Assembly: GCA_036898135.1 (NCBI GenBank)
Contig: CM072514.1
Location: 7,323,637 to 7,387,636, forward strand
DNA length: 64,000 bases
Direction: 5' to 3'
Origin: Oncomelania hupensis
Lineage: Eukaryota; Mollusca; Gastropoda; Littorinimorpha; Pomatiopsidae
A program made the position numbers and the translations under genes. Below, piece after piece: positions 55,467-64,000 of the stretch. The first letter of the stretch is position 1; each line of letters starts with the position of its first letter. Under the pieces are notes generated by a model. That model saw nothing but the letters and a program-made list of their open reading frames with translations, ran no database searches and had not been told where the DNA came from.

Positions 55467-55467
<1 letters not shown>

Positions 55468-55501
<34 letters not shown>

Positions 55502-55531
55502 TGTATTATTATTACTAGTAGTAGTAGTAGT

Positions 55532-55595
<64 letters not shown>
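55468..55595. repeat. (TTTA)n and (AGT)n microsatellites
   Basis: About 35 bp of TTTA repeats and about 80 bp of AGT repeats in the intron after the transmembrane exon. Confidence 0.9.
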
Positions 55596-55596
<1 letters not shown>

Positions 55597-55623
55597 TCGA
55601 TAATTTATTTTTAAGACTTTCCT

Positions 55624-55740
55624 TTATACTCCAAACTTACAATAATACCGCAACATTTGAGTTGACACATGTTGCGGTATTATTGTAAGTTTGGAGTATA
55701 AGTTTGGAGCATAAGTATGGAGTATAAGTTTGGAGTATAA
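55624..55740. repeat. Perfect 32-bp inverted repeat (14-nt loop) plus 13-mer tandem repeat
   Basis: 55624-55655 and 55670-55701 are exact reverse complements, so transcript or single-stranded DNA could form a 32-bp hairpin. The right arm runs into four copies of a 13-mer (consensus gtttggagtataa, 55689-55740). The structure ends only 28 nt before the 47-nt exon. Function is unknown. Confidence 0.9.
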
Positions 55741-55768
55741 AGTTCAGTTCTTACTCGCTGTGTTGTAG

Positions 55769-55815
55769 CTGGAAACGCCATGCAGCAGGTCCGAACATCA
55801 GAAATACAACGACCA
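55769..55815 (+). CDS. 47-nt juxtamembrane exon of the multi-EGF protein
   Basis: Between 'tgttgtag' and the consensus donor 'gtaagt'. Entry phase 2, exit phase 1, so it fits the transmembrane exon before it and the terminal exon after it. It begins with Trp-Lys-Arg-His and encodes about 15 residues of the inner juxtamembrane region. Skipping it would change the frame of the tail: the transmembrane exon ends in phase 2 and the last exon starts in phase 1. The nearby hairpin could therefore matter. Confidence 0.75.
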
Positions 55816-56095
55816 GTAAGTGTTTTTGTTTGTTGTCTTCCCTTTGTTCCCCATCTGACTCCAGTCCACCTTTTGACCTTCGTCATGATTGTTGTCACAC
55901 TTGGAAGAAACTGACCGTGGCTAACGGGTAACGCAGAACAATCCAAGAGCCAGGAGCAGAGATGGAGACAGCCCATTTTGCAAAGGGAAATTAATTACGA
56001 TTTTGTTGAACAACAAAATAATATTCAGTTCAGATGTCAGTTGTGTCGTTGTTATCAATAAACTTTTGCTTATACCGAACTGTTTCAATGTTCAG

Positions 56096-56328
56096 GAGCC
56101 CTGCCTATGACACAAGTACCCAGCACATCGGGAGAAAGGGAAGCGGAAACTTCCGACACTGTTCCCAACCCCGAGCAACCCAAGCCTGTGGGAGAAAGTG
56201 ACGTCAGTGTGTATGAGGTCATCGGCGAAAACCCTTATGAGGCACTTCATCCTTACTCAAATGACGGCACACCAAAGAATGACGCATATACAAGCCTCGG
56301 GGTGACAGGAAAGAAACAATTTAATTAA
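56096..56328 (+). CDS. Terminal cytoplasmic exon of the multi-EGF protein
   Basis: Acceptor 'atgttcag'; frame fixed by the 47-nt exon; stop TAA at 56326-56328. It encodes about 77 residues: a Ser/Thr/Glu/Pro-rich stretch, then a tyrosine-rich end with YEVI, NPYEAL and YTSL. YEVI and YEAL are separated by four residues, closer than a standard ITAM (6-8), and YTSL lies 13 residues on. Each is a YxxΦ motif that could bind SH2 proteins when phosphorylated or act in endocytic sorting. No kinase or phosphatase domain follows. This resembles tails of Draper/MEGF10-like engulfment receptors in style, but I cannot show orthology. Confidence 0.8.
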
Positions 56329-56698
56329 GAACAAAACATTACCAGTTTAGCTGAAGATGCAGTTATGTCGGTTGTGAACAGTATACGATTCTACAGCTTT
56401 GTCCCCTCTATGTATAATAATGTTGTGCATGCACCAACAGCATAAGCAATAGATTTTGCCCTTTCTCGTTGTAAATTGGGATTCATCAAATAAGCATACA
56501 CGGAAGTTATCATTAATGTCTTCATATGTGATGTTATGTTACACAAGAGCTGTGAAAAGTGATTTCCATGTTACTGCTTGGAATATGATGAAATCAGTTC
56601 AATTCAATCAAAGAGCTTAATGATAGAAAGAGGCGGAACTTGGAACAGAACCGCGAGACGAAAGGTACAAGTTATGCTCCCTTGTCGACATGCTGAAA

Positions 56699-56838
56699 AT
56701 GGCTCATGGCAGAAAGTCAAAAGGCGACCGAGTGAAACAAGGCGGTGACTTTTGCACAGCCATCAATTGCCATAATGCCAGATACCAGAAAAGTTGTGTT
56801 GGCAAGTCCTTTTTCAAATTTCCAAGAGACAAAAAAAG
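56699..56838 (+). CDS. THAP zinc-finger first exon
   Basis: ATG at 56699; exon ends at donor 'gtaaat' after 46 codons plus 2 nt. The sequence has C-x4-C (FCTAINCHN) followed by 'SFFKFPRDKK', the first half of a THAP domain (C2CH DNA-binding finger). The expected second half (Trp, C..H, AVPTIF-like end) must be in a further exon, which I did not find. THAP proteins are DNA-binding regulators or P-element-type transposases. It is 370 bp downstream of the EGF gene stop on the same strand, but a separate start codon argues for a separate gene. Confidence 0.65.
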
Positions 56839-56999
56839 GTAAATTGCAATTGAAAAACTTCATTTTTTTGTGTTTATGTAGGCCTAAACTAAGACCGCTG
56901 CAGTGTTGTTAGTGTTAAAACAATCGGAGAGCGGTTTGAATGATTCATGTTATACCTATGTGCTAAATCCAAAACAGTTTGCTTGCTGACAGTTTACGT

Positions 57000-57450
57000 T
57001 CAACAGACGCCTGTTGCCTAGAACAAAACGCCTGCCGTGAGCGCGCGCACTGCACATTTTACCTTATGAAACGGTTTGCGCGTGGTGAGCGTTTTCAAAA
57101 TGGCGGCAGAAGAAGGAAATATTGTAAACAGAACCCGTGTGAAGACGATTGCTGCAGTGCTGTGCTCCGAGATCATGAAGCACGCGGCATACTACCTTCA
57201 GCCACCGCTCGCCAACGCACGCGCACGCCCGCGGCGTGCGTACCGTTTCCAAGCCGAAAGCCAGCGAGCGTTGGCGTGCGCCCGCCTTAGACAACGGGCC
57301 CTGGTCGCTCACTGTTTACGTTATTGCTATGTTGTTTGACCAAAGACAATATAGCTACGCTAAGACCACGCAATTTAGTTTTTCCCTTCTATAAAAGTGA
57401 GGATCGCAGTGCACCGCGGCGAACCTGGCGGTATAGACGGTCAGCGAGGC
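57000..57450 (+). promoter_or_regulatory. CpG-rich block with YY1-like site and small ORF
   Basis: Unusually G+C- and CpG-rich against AT-rich surroundings (for example 'gagcgcgcgcac' at 57039, 'cacgcgcacgcccgcgg' near 57218). 'caaaatggcggc' at 57096 is a YY1-like motif and also places an ATG in good context at 57100. It opens a 79-codon frame (to 57339) that begins MAAEEGNIVNRTRVK and contains no domain I recognise. Could be a promoter/first exon or only a CpG-rich repeat. Confidence 0.4.
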
Positions 57451-57479
57451 AAGGGAGGTAACCTGGCCTTATACCGATA

Positions 57480-58020
57480 ATGTCTGTTTTCGCTTTGTAA
57501 ACATTATATTATTAATAGTTTCTGACGAATTCTGAGACTGAACAGTTATTAATGTACACTTAATTCGAGTTGTAATAGCTATTTTCTCCAAAGACAACAC
57601 CTTTACAGTATTTTTTTTTATAAATCTACACACACCATTAGGCCGAAGTTTTCAGATAGGTACTCGCCGAGAACTGGCAGTCGAGTAGGCCTATATATAT
57701 TGTTATAAGATTCGAAAATAATGAATTACAAAAAAAGCCTCATGATCTTTTTCTAATGTTAATATTTATATTTTTTTATTGTTTATGTAAACACTACAAC
57801 TTTTTATTCTCTGCACTTAGCTAGAAATATTTAGTGCTATATACTATGTAGTTTTCAGACGTCTCTGTTGTATAATTGTATGTGTGTTGTGATGCATACT
57901 AAATTTGTTAAGAAAGATTTCATTTCCTGACTGAGTACTACAATTAAAATATTTTTCTCAGCATGGTGTGTTGTAATATTTTACATTCATAAGACTAAGT
58001 GACAAGGTCGTAATAATTAC
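57480..58020. other. AT-rich DNA without recognised features
   Basis: No exon, no clear repeat family. Confidence 0.4.
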
Positions 58021-58023
58021 TAT

Positions 58024-58024
<1 letters not shown>

Positions 58025-58097
<73 letters not shown>
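58025..58097. repeat. (GA)n microsatellite, ~72 bp
   Basis: Uninterrupted GA repeat. A shorter related stretch, 'gagagaaagagagagg', follows at about 58119. Confidence 0.95.
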
Positions 58098-58098
<1 letters not shown>

Positions 58099-58432
58099 CA
58101 TCTTTCAAACAACAATACAGAGAGAAAGAGAGAGGAATAGTCACCTTTCAGAGTATGTAATATTAAAATGAAATAAAAAAATACATTTTACAAGTACAAG
58201 CATTATTTTTATTTAAGATTATTTCAATCAGTGACAACTGTTTGATACCAACTTTTGGCATAAATGTAAAGACACACACTCTGTGATTTGCTCCAAGTAC
58301 TTCTCCTAGGTGTGTCAAATTTCCATTCACTTTATTCACTCAATCAATCTCGAAACTTGTACATCACCTACCATTATAACCTCTGACAGTTCTATTTGCT
58401 GAGTTAAGGTTTAGATACCCCCCTTCCCCCCC

Positions 58433-58560
<128 letters not shown>

Positions 58561-59129
58561 ATAATAAAAAATAAAAATTTAATAAAAACATATTCCAAGT
58601 TGCCTAGCACAAGAGTCACTGCACTCCAACAAAAGGATTTACATTATTGATTTTAATTCATTCCTGAAAACAATATTTTCTCATGAGAATGAAGTACAAC
58701 ACAACATAAACAGGGACATGCCTAAAGCTCCTTTCTCTTACTAAGGCAATATCAGCTTGATTTTTAACTAAAGAGCCAGTCAGTCTATTTGTGGCAGCAA
58801 CTTTCCAAATAAGCACACTAGAGAACCTGATATTTACCAGTAGAACACTTTTTAGCACACACACACACACACACACACACAAGTTAACAGCCTTATTTTT
58901 TGTTAACTGTTTTTACTGTTGAAAACCAAATAATTTTTATATTTATATATAGGTATAGACCTATACTACAATATGTAACATAAAACAATTGTTTACCAGT
59001 TACCTACATTTTTTCTTCTGTGTACTGTGATGATGTAATGTATTATGATGTGAGTTGTGCAATGAAGTAAGCTATTTGTTATGGGTATGATTGTCTTAAT
59101 TAATGTTTTATATGACAAAAACTGTTAAT
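58561..59129. other. AT-rich DNA with a short (CA)n tract
   Basis: (CA)n at 58857-58881. No supported exon. Confidence 0.4.
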
Positions 59130-59242
59130 ATTTCTTTTAGTTTTTAATCTTTCCGTCTTAGTCTTTGTGCTACTAAAGACAAATTTCCATGTTATTGTAT
59201 TTTAACTATGGACAATAAAGATTCGTATTCGTATTCGTAAAA
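59130..59242 (+). mobile_element. LINE/SINE-like 3' end with (attcgt)n tail
   Basis: Reads '...tttccatgttattgtatttt', then 'actatggacaataaag' and about three copies of attcgt. Many non-LTR elements end with a 'gacaataaag' string plus a short tandem tail. Only the end is recognisable, so the family cannot be named. Confidence 0.5.
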
Positions 59243-60680
59243 ATGTGGAAATATGATCTTAAGTTTTTCTAAGAGCTGATTTGAATGCTAAATTGACTTT
59301 GACTTTGCAATTTAAACATCTGTTTTTGGCCCATCATTAACGACACTGACGCTGAAAAGAACAATATAGACATTTTTAAACGATTAAAATAAGGCCTAAG
59401 TCAGATCAGAAAATAACCCAGCCCCCCAAAAATGTCAAAAGAAAATAAACTTAACAGTGTGAGACTTTTAACAGCAAAGATTGTAGGCATAGTACACCAA
59501 ATTAGTCTTTTCCTGGAATCTTGAGCGTTCATGAACTGTGATGGTTCAAAGCGTTGTTCACAAATAAAGTAACCTTTTTTGTGAAGCTCAGTAGCATGCT
59601 TTCCAAGCAGATCATCTCTTCTGCAGTTCTGTACCCAAATTCTGCATCTGTAATAATAGGCCTATATATTTTTTAAATTTCTCAACAGGTATTCTGCAAG
59701 ATTCACTTTATACTTAATATGTCACACTCACTATCAGTCGCCCAGTGGTTCACTTTAGTCATTCTATCATCCTTCAAAACTACCCCAAAATATTTCTCTT
59801 GCAGCAAGCATACAAAACAAAAGGATGTTGAATGTGCAATGTGTGTTGTTAGTTTGTCTGCTATTTAAAGAATGTAATTAATTTTTTTCTTTATTCTAAT
59901 TTGTTACACTTACAGTCTTTAATTCACATGCCTATGTGGACTTAAAAAAAAGTGTAAGTGCTATGAGCGTTAGAAAGCACTAAGCTAGATCACCAGTTCA
60001 TTCATTCATTCAAATTACTTTTATTAGCTTAGTTATTAGTTTATTCAGGATATAACATTATTAAAACTATATTGTTGAAGGCTTCCTAATGAAAATTACA
60101 GTAATGTAGCCATTGTATTCCTAGACTTGTACTAGGTGTTCAGGAAAAAAACCAAAAACAAAGGCAATATTTTGACTAAATCAATAAAGAGAATACAAAG
60201 TGAAAGTAGTCTATTTTATGCAAACTAAACACTACCAAGGGTTTTAAATTGTCAATCAAATAACTATGAAAATTAGTTTCAAAATACCCTTCCTTTATTT
60301 TGTGTCTATTTCAGACTACAAGATTGCAGAGATAGAAATCAAACAAAAATAATGTATAGGCTTATATACTTTACAGGTAGGCTGGATATGTTTTCTGATT
60401 AGGCCTAATCATTCTATTTTGGGATGTGGCTGTCACAATTTGATAAATAACAGTTATAATAATAAAACATAGACGCTGTTTACTTACAATTTCACATTTT
60501 AAAACTAGCCCAGGCCCTAAATCTTTCACACTGACACACTAGTGACAGATTTGGAGACAGTCACATCGAGACACTAACGTGACTAATAGGCCTACTCAGT
60601 GGCCTAATGTATACGCCAAATATTATTCAATCTGAGGCAAAAATACATAGTAATCGGTATATTGACTTTATTGTAGATTA
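59243..60680. other. AT-rich DNA without recognised features
   Basis: I found no exon, RNA gene or repeat family member. Several short open frames are not supported by domains or splice sites. Confidence 0.4.
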
Positions 60681-60686
60681 ACTCAC

Positions 60687-60800
60687 CTTTCTTTATCCTT
60701 TGGAAATGCGTAAAAAGACAAACTGGGGCACTTCTTTCGCGAATTTGAACAATTTATTGTCTGTTTTCTCCTCGTGATTACATGCTGTGCAAGACAACCC
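60687..60800 (-). pseudogene. THAP-like first-exon fragment
   Basis: On the minus strand a frame ends '...NCSNSRKKCPSLSFYAFPKDKE' and then the consensus donor 'gtgagt' (exon end 60687). The intron position and phase (2) are the same as in the + strand THAP exon at 56699-56838. The second Cys, the CSNS and the FYAFPKDKE motif fit a THAP domain. The expected first Cys four or so residues upstream is not in this frame, although CTAC appears in another frame. So either a frameshift has broken it or the first Cys comes from an upstream exon. Confidence 0.5.
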
Positions 60801-61146
60801 CTTACCCAAAAATGGTCCTTGATCTGTTGTAATCCCTTTTCATTTGAGTGTAAACGGGAAAAAACTGTCATGTAGAAACTCAGTCCTTGTTTTGATCTGT
60901 GAATTTCTGCGCATTAGATCTATATTGCGTGAAATGTTGTAGTCTAGGTTCTGATTGTTCTGTCTGATTAATTAATTATTTTCCATGAAGTGACTGATGT
61001 TATTAAGCCAGTGATTGGGAGGTGAGAGGGTTGGGGGGTAGGGGGACACCTGATATAAATTAAATACACACTATTAGTGAAACATTTTGTTATTGTGCTT
61101 TATTGTGATTAATTGATTGAATGACAGAGCTCTCTCTTCCCCCAAC

Positions 61147-61162
61147 CCCCCCTCTCTCTGTC

Positions 61163-61243
<81 letters not shown>
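61147..61243. repeat. (CT)n microsatellite, ~95 bp
   Basis: Nearly pure CT/TC repeat, preceded by a C-rich stretch. Confidence 0.95.
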
Positions 61244-61246
<3 letters not shown>

Positions 61247-62361
61247 GATTACGGATTTACAGTTTCGGATAAATCAAACAGTATGTCATGCATATTTTAA
61301 TTTTAAAATATCTGTCGTTGATTAAAACATAATAAATTCCAGGGCAGAAAACGAACCTATGACATAAACACATAAGCAGCATAAAAGCACCTAATAAATG
61401 TCAATAAGTAAACATAAAAATCAATAAGTAAACATAAAAAAAAGACAGCAGTAGCGGAATGTTAATAATAATGATGGTTAAAAGTTTGGTTTTTGCAAAC
61501 GTTGCCATACAAATGTTTTTTTGCAATGGCATAGGCTCAATACGTTACCACGCACAGATCATTCATATAGCAGATAACGAAATATAGCCAGCCCGAGCAA
61601 AGGGAAATAATCCGTGAGACTAGCGTCTCGCATTTTTTTATAGGACATAATGGAAGTTCACCCTCTTTCCGTAATAAGCTCTTTGATTCAATTCAAGTCA
61701 ATAAATTATTTTAACGTCTGTTCACGTGAGACTTTAGACCATAAACACTTTATCACTCGTAGACATACAAACATTACAGCAAATCTAACAATTTAAAGTT
61801 GAACCATAACCATACAAAGTACTAATAGCCTACAATAAAAACTTACCAAATGGGCATTTGTAAATTGTGTGGGCAAAGTCTGTGATAAAACTTGCTTCAT
61901 AACTGTAATAATTTTAAAATGTTTATATTCTGTCCACTTGTGGAAAAATATTTTTTTATACAACACTGAACGTTTCAAACTCTTGCTTGCCTTAGACTTA
62001 CAGTAATACTGTATTGTGCATGATTATATCTTAAAATTAAAAACAGTTATGAGTGACTGTATTTAAAAAAATATATTATATTATTGTATTATGTTATTTG
62101 GAAATACTTTGAAATACTAAAAAATCAGAACAAGCTAAATATTGGTGTGTCGGTTGGTCAATCACGCACCGTATTTGAAGGATCACTAAACAGAATTTGA
62201 GAAAACCTCATAGGAACATTACCTGGGTTGATGGTCAGCCTTCCCTTGCCATCATGTTTGCTCTACCCCAACAGTCAAGGTCGCTGGTAGCAATTCTTTG
62301 CCTAACAGGCAAAGTGGAGCTCTGATGATGCACTCAGCAAACTGTATAGTTTGTTTAATTC
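61244..62361. other. AT-rich DNA without recognised features
   Basis: No exon supported. A short direct repeat 'aataagtaaacataaaaa(t)' at 61405-61440. Confidence 0.4.
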
Positions 62362-62410
62362 CTATCTAATCCTATCCTATCCTGTCCTATTCAGTAACTC
62401 GAAAGTGGTT
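62362..62410 (-). mobile_element. RTE-like LINE 3'-end fragment R5
   Basis: 'cctatcctatcctgtcctat' then 'cagtaactcgaaagt' is the reverse complement of the 3' terminus of R2 and R4 ('cgagttacgggataggatagg' region at about 49706). Only about 50 bp remain recognisable. Confidence 0.6.
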
Positions 62411-62418
62411 GGAGATTT

Positions 62419-62974
62419 GTTTATGTTACACTCGATGTTGGTTTTGTTTTTATCAGTAGTTGATTCAGCCCCAATGCTGAAATCCTGAATGTGTAACTCA
62501 GATTCGTTTATCCACTCAACCTGTTCATTCAGCAACGAGGCAGAAGTCATCGTATGAAGTTTTCCAACTTTATTCAGTGTACATCAACAACTGCATACAA
62601 TCGCTCAATCGCTTTTCACTTTCTCTCTTCTTCAGACACAGTGCATCAATTATATAGTTTTTCCTATACTCCAGATAATGTCAGAATATTCCAGAGTGAC
62701 GCATTACCACCAATCAAAATAAACTTCATCATCACTGTCTTACGTCATACATCTTTCCTTACGGTCCAAGAATTTTCTCAGCTTTTCTATATTTATTGCG
62801 AAGATTCGATCGATGTCGACCAACGAAAATTATACCAAGCTTCTTCTAAAAACAACGCAAAATTAAATCAAAGGTAAATACATTCTGTTATTGAATGCTT
62901 TGCAAAACAAAACGATCGGATCTATCGTGCGCCTCTCACACGTACCATCATGCACGTTTCAACATAACAGTTTA
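62419..62974 (-). mobile_element. Solo LTR of the element C family, second copy
   Basis: LTR 62424-62969 (546 bp), 'tgttacactcgatg' to 'caacataaca', minus orientation, with perfect 5-bp duplications gttta at 62419-62423 and 62970-62974. It is shorter than the solo LTR at 50189-50880 by internal indels but collinear with it. Confidence 0.9.
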
Positions 62975-63770
62975 GTTACTCTATTTCAAAGATGGTTTGG
63001 GTGGTCGAGTGGTTAATTCTTGTGACTATCAATAGGAGAAGGGGAGATAATATAAACCTAGCTAATTATAGGCGACATATTTTGCCTTGACTGGTTAGCT
63101 CAACCTATTTATATGGCTATGCTTACACATTGTTCTCCTTTGAAAACTGATAATCTGACTGATACATTAACTGGTCAGTTTTCATTCATGATTAATGAAA
63201 TCATTTAATAAATTTGTTATTTGTACATGCAGTTTGGTTATTTACAATTCTGAATAAATTTGATGTTTGTACTTTAGGCAGTATATTATGTTTTTACTAG
63301 TGTTATATAGAATTAAATTATGACATTTGTTCATATTGTATGTTTTATTTACAAATATACATATTAAACCATGTAATACATTTAACATTGATTCATGCTG
63401 CATGTTTCATTTAAGTTGATTTTATTTTTAATTCAATCATGTAATTTGCAACAATTATGCATATGACACTGAATAAACTGTTAAGGGTGATTGTGAAGCT
63501 TTTTAAAAAAAAACTTTTTCCACCATCAACATGTGTAGCAAATTTTCTGGGCATTCTTTAAACGCTGACATTGACAAATCTGATAGTGCAATGTGATTTG
63601 AATTTTGGTGTGATGCATATTTTGATTTGGGTAAAACTAAATTAAGGTGCAAAATGAGGAAGAGTTAGTTTGTGGACCACTGATGTGCAACGACAAGATT
63701 TTGATTGGTAATGGACCTTTTCTCTGTTGAAATTGGATTACAAAATCATATTAAATAGCAAATGTAAAAA
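62975..63770. other. AT-rich DNA without recognised features
   Basis: No exon or repeat family recognised. Confidence 0.4.
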
Positions 63771-63771
63771 A

Positions 63772-64000
63772 ATTATTTATTTATTTATTTATTTAATCGT
63801 TCTTATATAGCGCTTTTCCAGCTCAAGAGCTGCTCAAAGCGCTGGCCGATACAGGATCTAACTCAAGCCGCCCGAGACGCCCACCCGCAGCCTTTGGGCG
63901 CATGGTCTGACGCCCGGACAACTGAGCACAATCCTGGGCAGCCAGGGATGGGGGAGAAGGACCTAGGTGCATGCTGGGTGTGTTCTTGTCACCGGCACTC
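63772..64000 (-). mobile_element. Repeat family I, copy 2, running off the window
   Basis: A (TTTA)n tract, then 'cttatatagcgcttttccag', then the block shared with 51385-51600 ('gcgctggccgatacaggatc'). More complete than copy 1. On the minus strand it ends in the simple-repeat tail, as expected for a SINE or LINE 3' end. Confidence 0.65.

Overview
This window is animal genomic DNA, not microbial. It contains small phase-1 exons with GT/AG splice sites, EGF-repeat exons, THAP zinc-finger exons, tRNA-derived SINEs, several non-LTR retrotransposon clades, Ty3-type LTR elements and abundant microsatellites. The repeat content and the EGF receptor style suggest a marine invertebrate, plausibly a mollusc. 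That assignment is inference. No prokaryotic operons, CRISPR arrays or rRNA genes are visible.

The one clear host gene is on the + strand. It is the 3' part of a multi-EGF single-pass membrane protein. Its visible exons are EGF at 10825-10950, EGF at 11475-11591, a duplicated EGF exon without an acceptor AG at 13807-13923, EGF at 14347-14466, EGF at 48524-48640, a MEGF/laminin-like EGF at 50902-51045, a transmembrane exon at 55006-55117, a 47-nt exon at 55769-55815 and a terminal cytoplasmic exon at 56096-56328. All extracellular exons are phase 1-1, so they can be skipped or duplicated without breaking the frame. Earlier exons (signal peptide, more EGF) must lie left of the window or be unrecognised. 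Left of the gene, on the - strand, is a decayed gene with a DUF4806-type C-terminus (4768-8099). To the right are two THAP-domain first exons (56699-56838 + and about 60687-60800 -) and a CpG-rich block near 57.0-57.45 kb.

The 34-kb intron between the third and fourth intact EGF exons (14467-48523) is almost entirely transposons stacked inside each other. An RTE-like LINE fragment (R1) abuts a decayed minus-strand LINE (D). D is interrupted by a CR1/L2-like LINE tail plus a TIR element, and separately by a second RTE copy (R2; TSD atcatcaatat). R2 is split by a minus-strand LTR retrotransposon A (TSD aacag). The right LTR of A is split by a plus-strand LTR retrotransposon B (TSD ctata). Then come a third RTE copy (R3) and a decayed LTR element C, whose LTR family also left two solo LTRs with perfect TSDs at 50.2 and 62.4 kb.

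The most notable biology is in the LTR elements. B is apparently complete (identical-length 1539-bp LTRs with about 4 differences, one 1509-codon Gag-Pol ORF). Its pol order is protease, integrase, reverse transcriptase, RNase H, which is the unusual Gmr1-like order for Ty3-type elements. C shows the same order. A is equally young (2086-bp LTRs with about 3 differences) and keeps an open Gag-protease-integrase ORF, but it has lost RT and nearly all of RNase H in frame, keeping only the last RNase H residues. A is therefore a candidate recently mobile, RT-less, non-autonomous element.

The flanks hold many local duplications: a 0.85-kb tandem repeat at 2.4-4.5 kb, a 0.42-kb tandem repeat at 9.0-9.86 kb, a duplication containing an EGF exon at 10.0-14.2 kb and a roughly 145-bp array at 54-55 kb. 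They also hold SINE-like families with readable target-site duplications.
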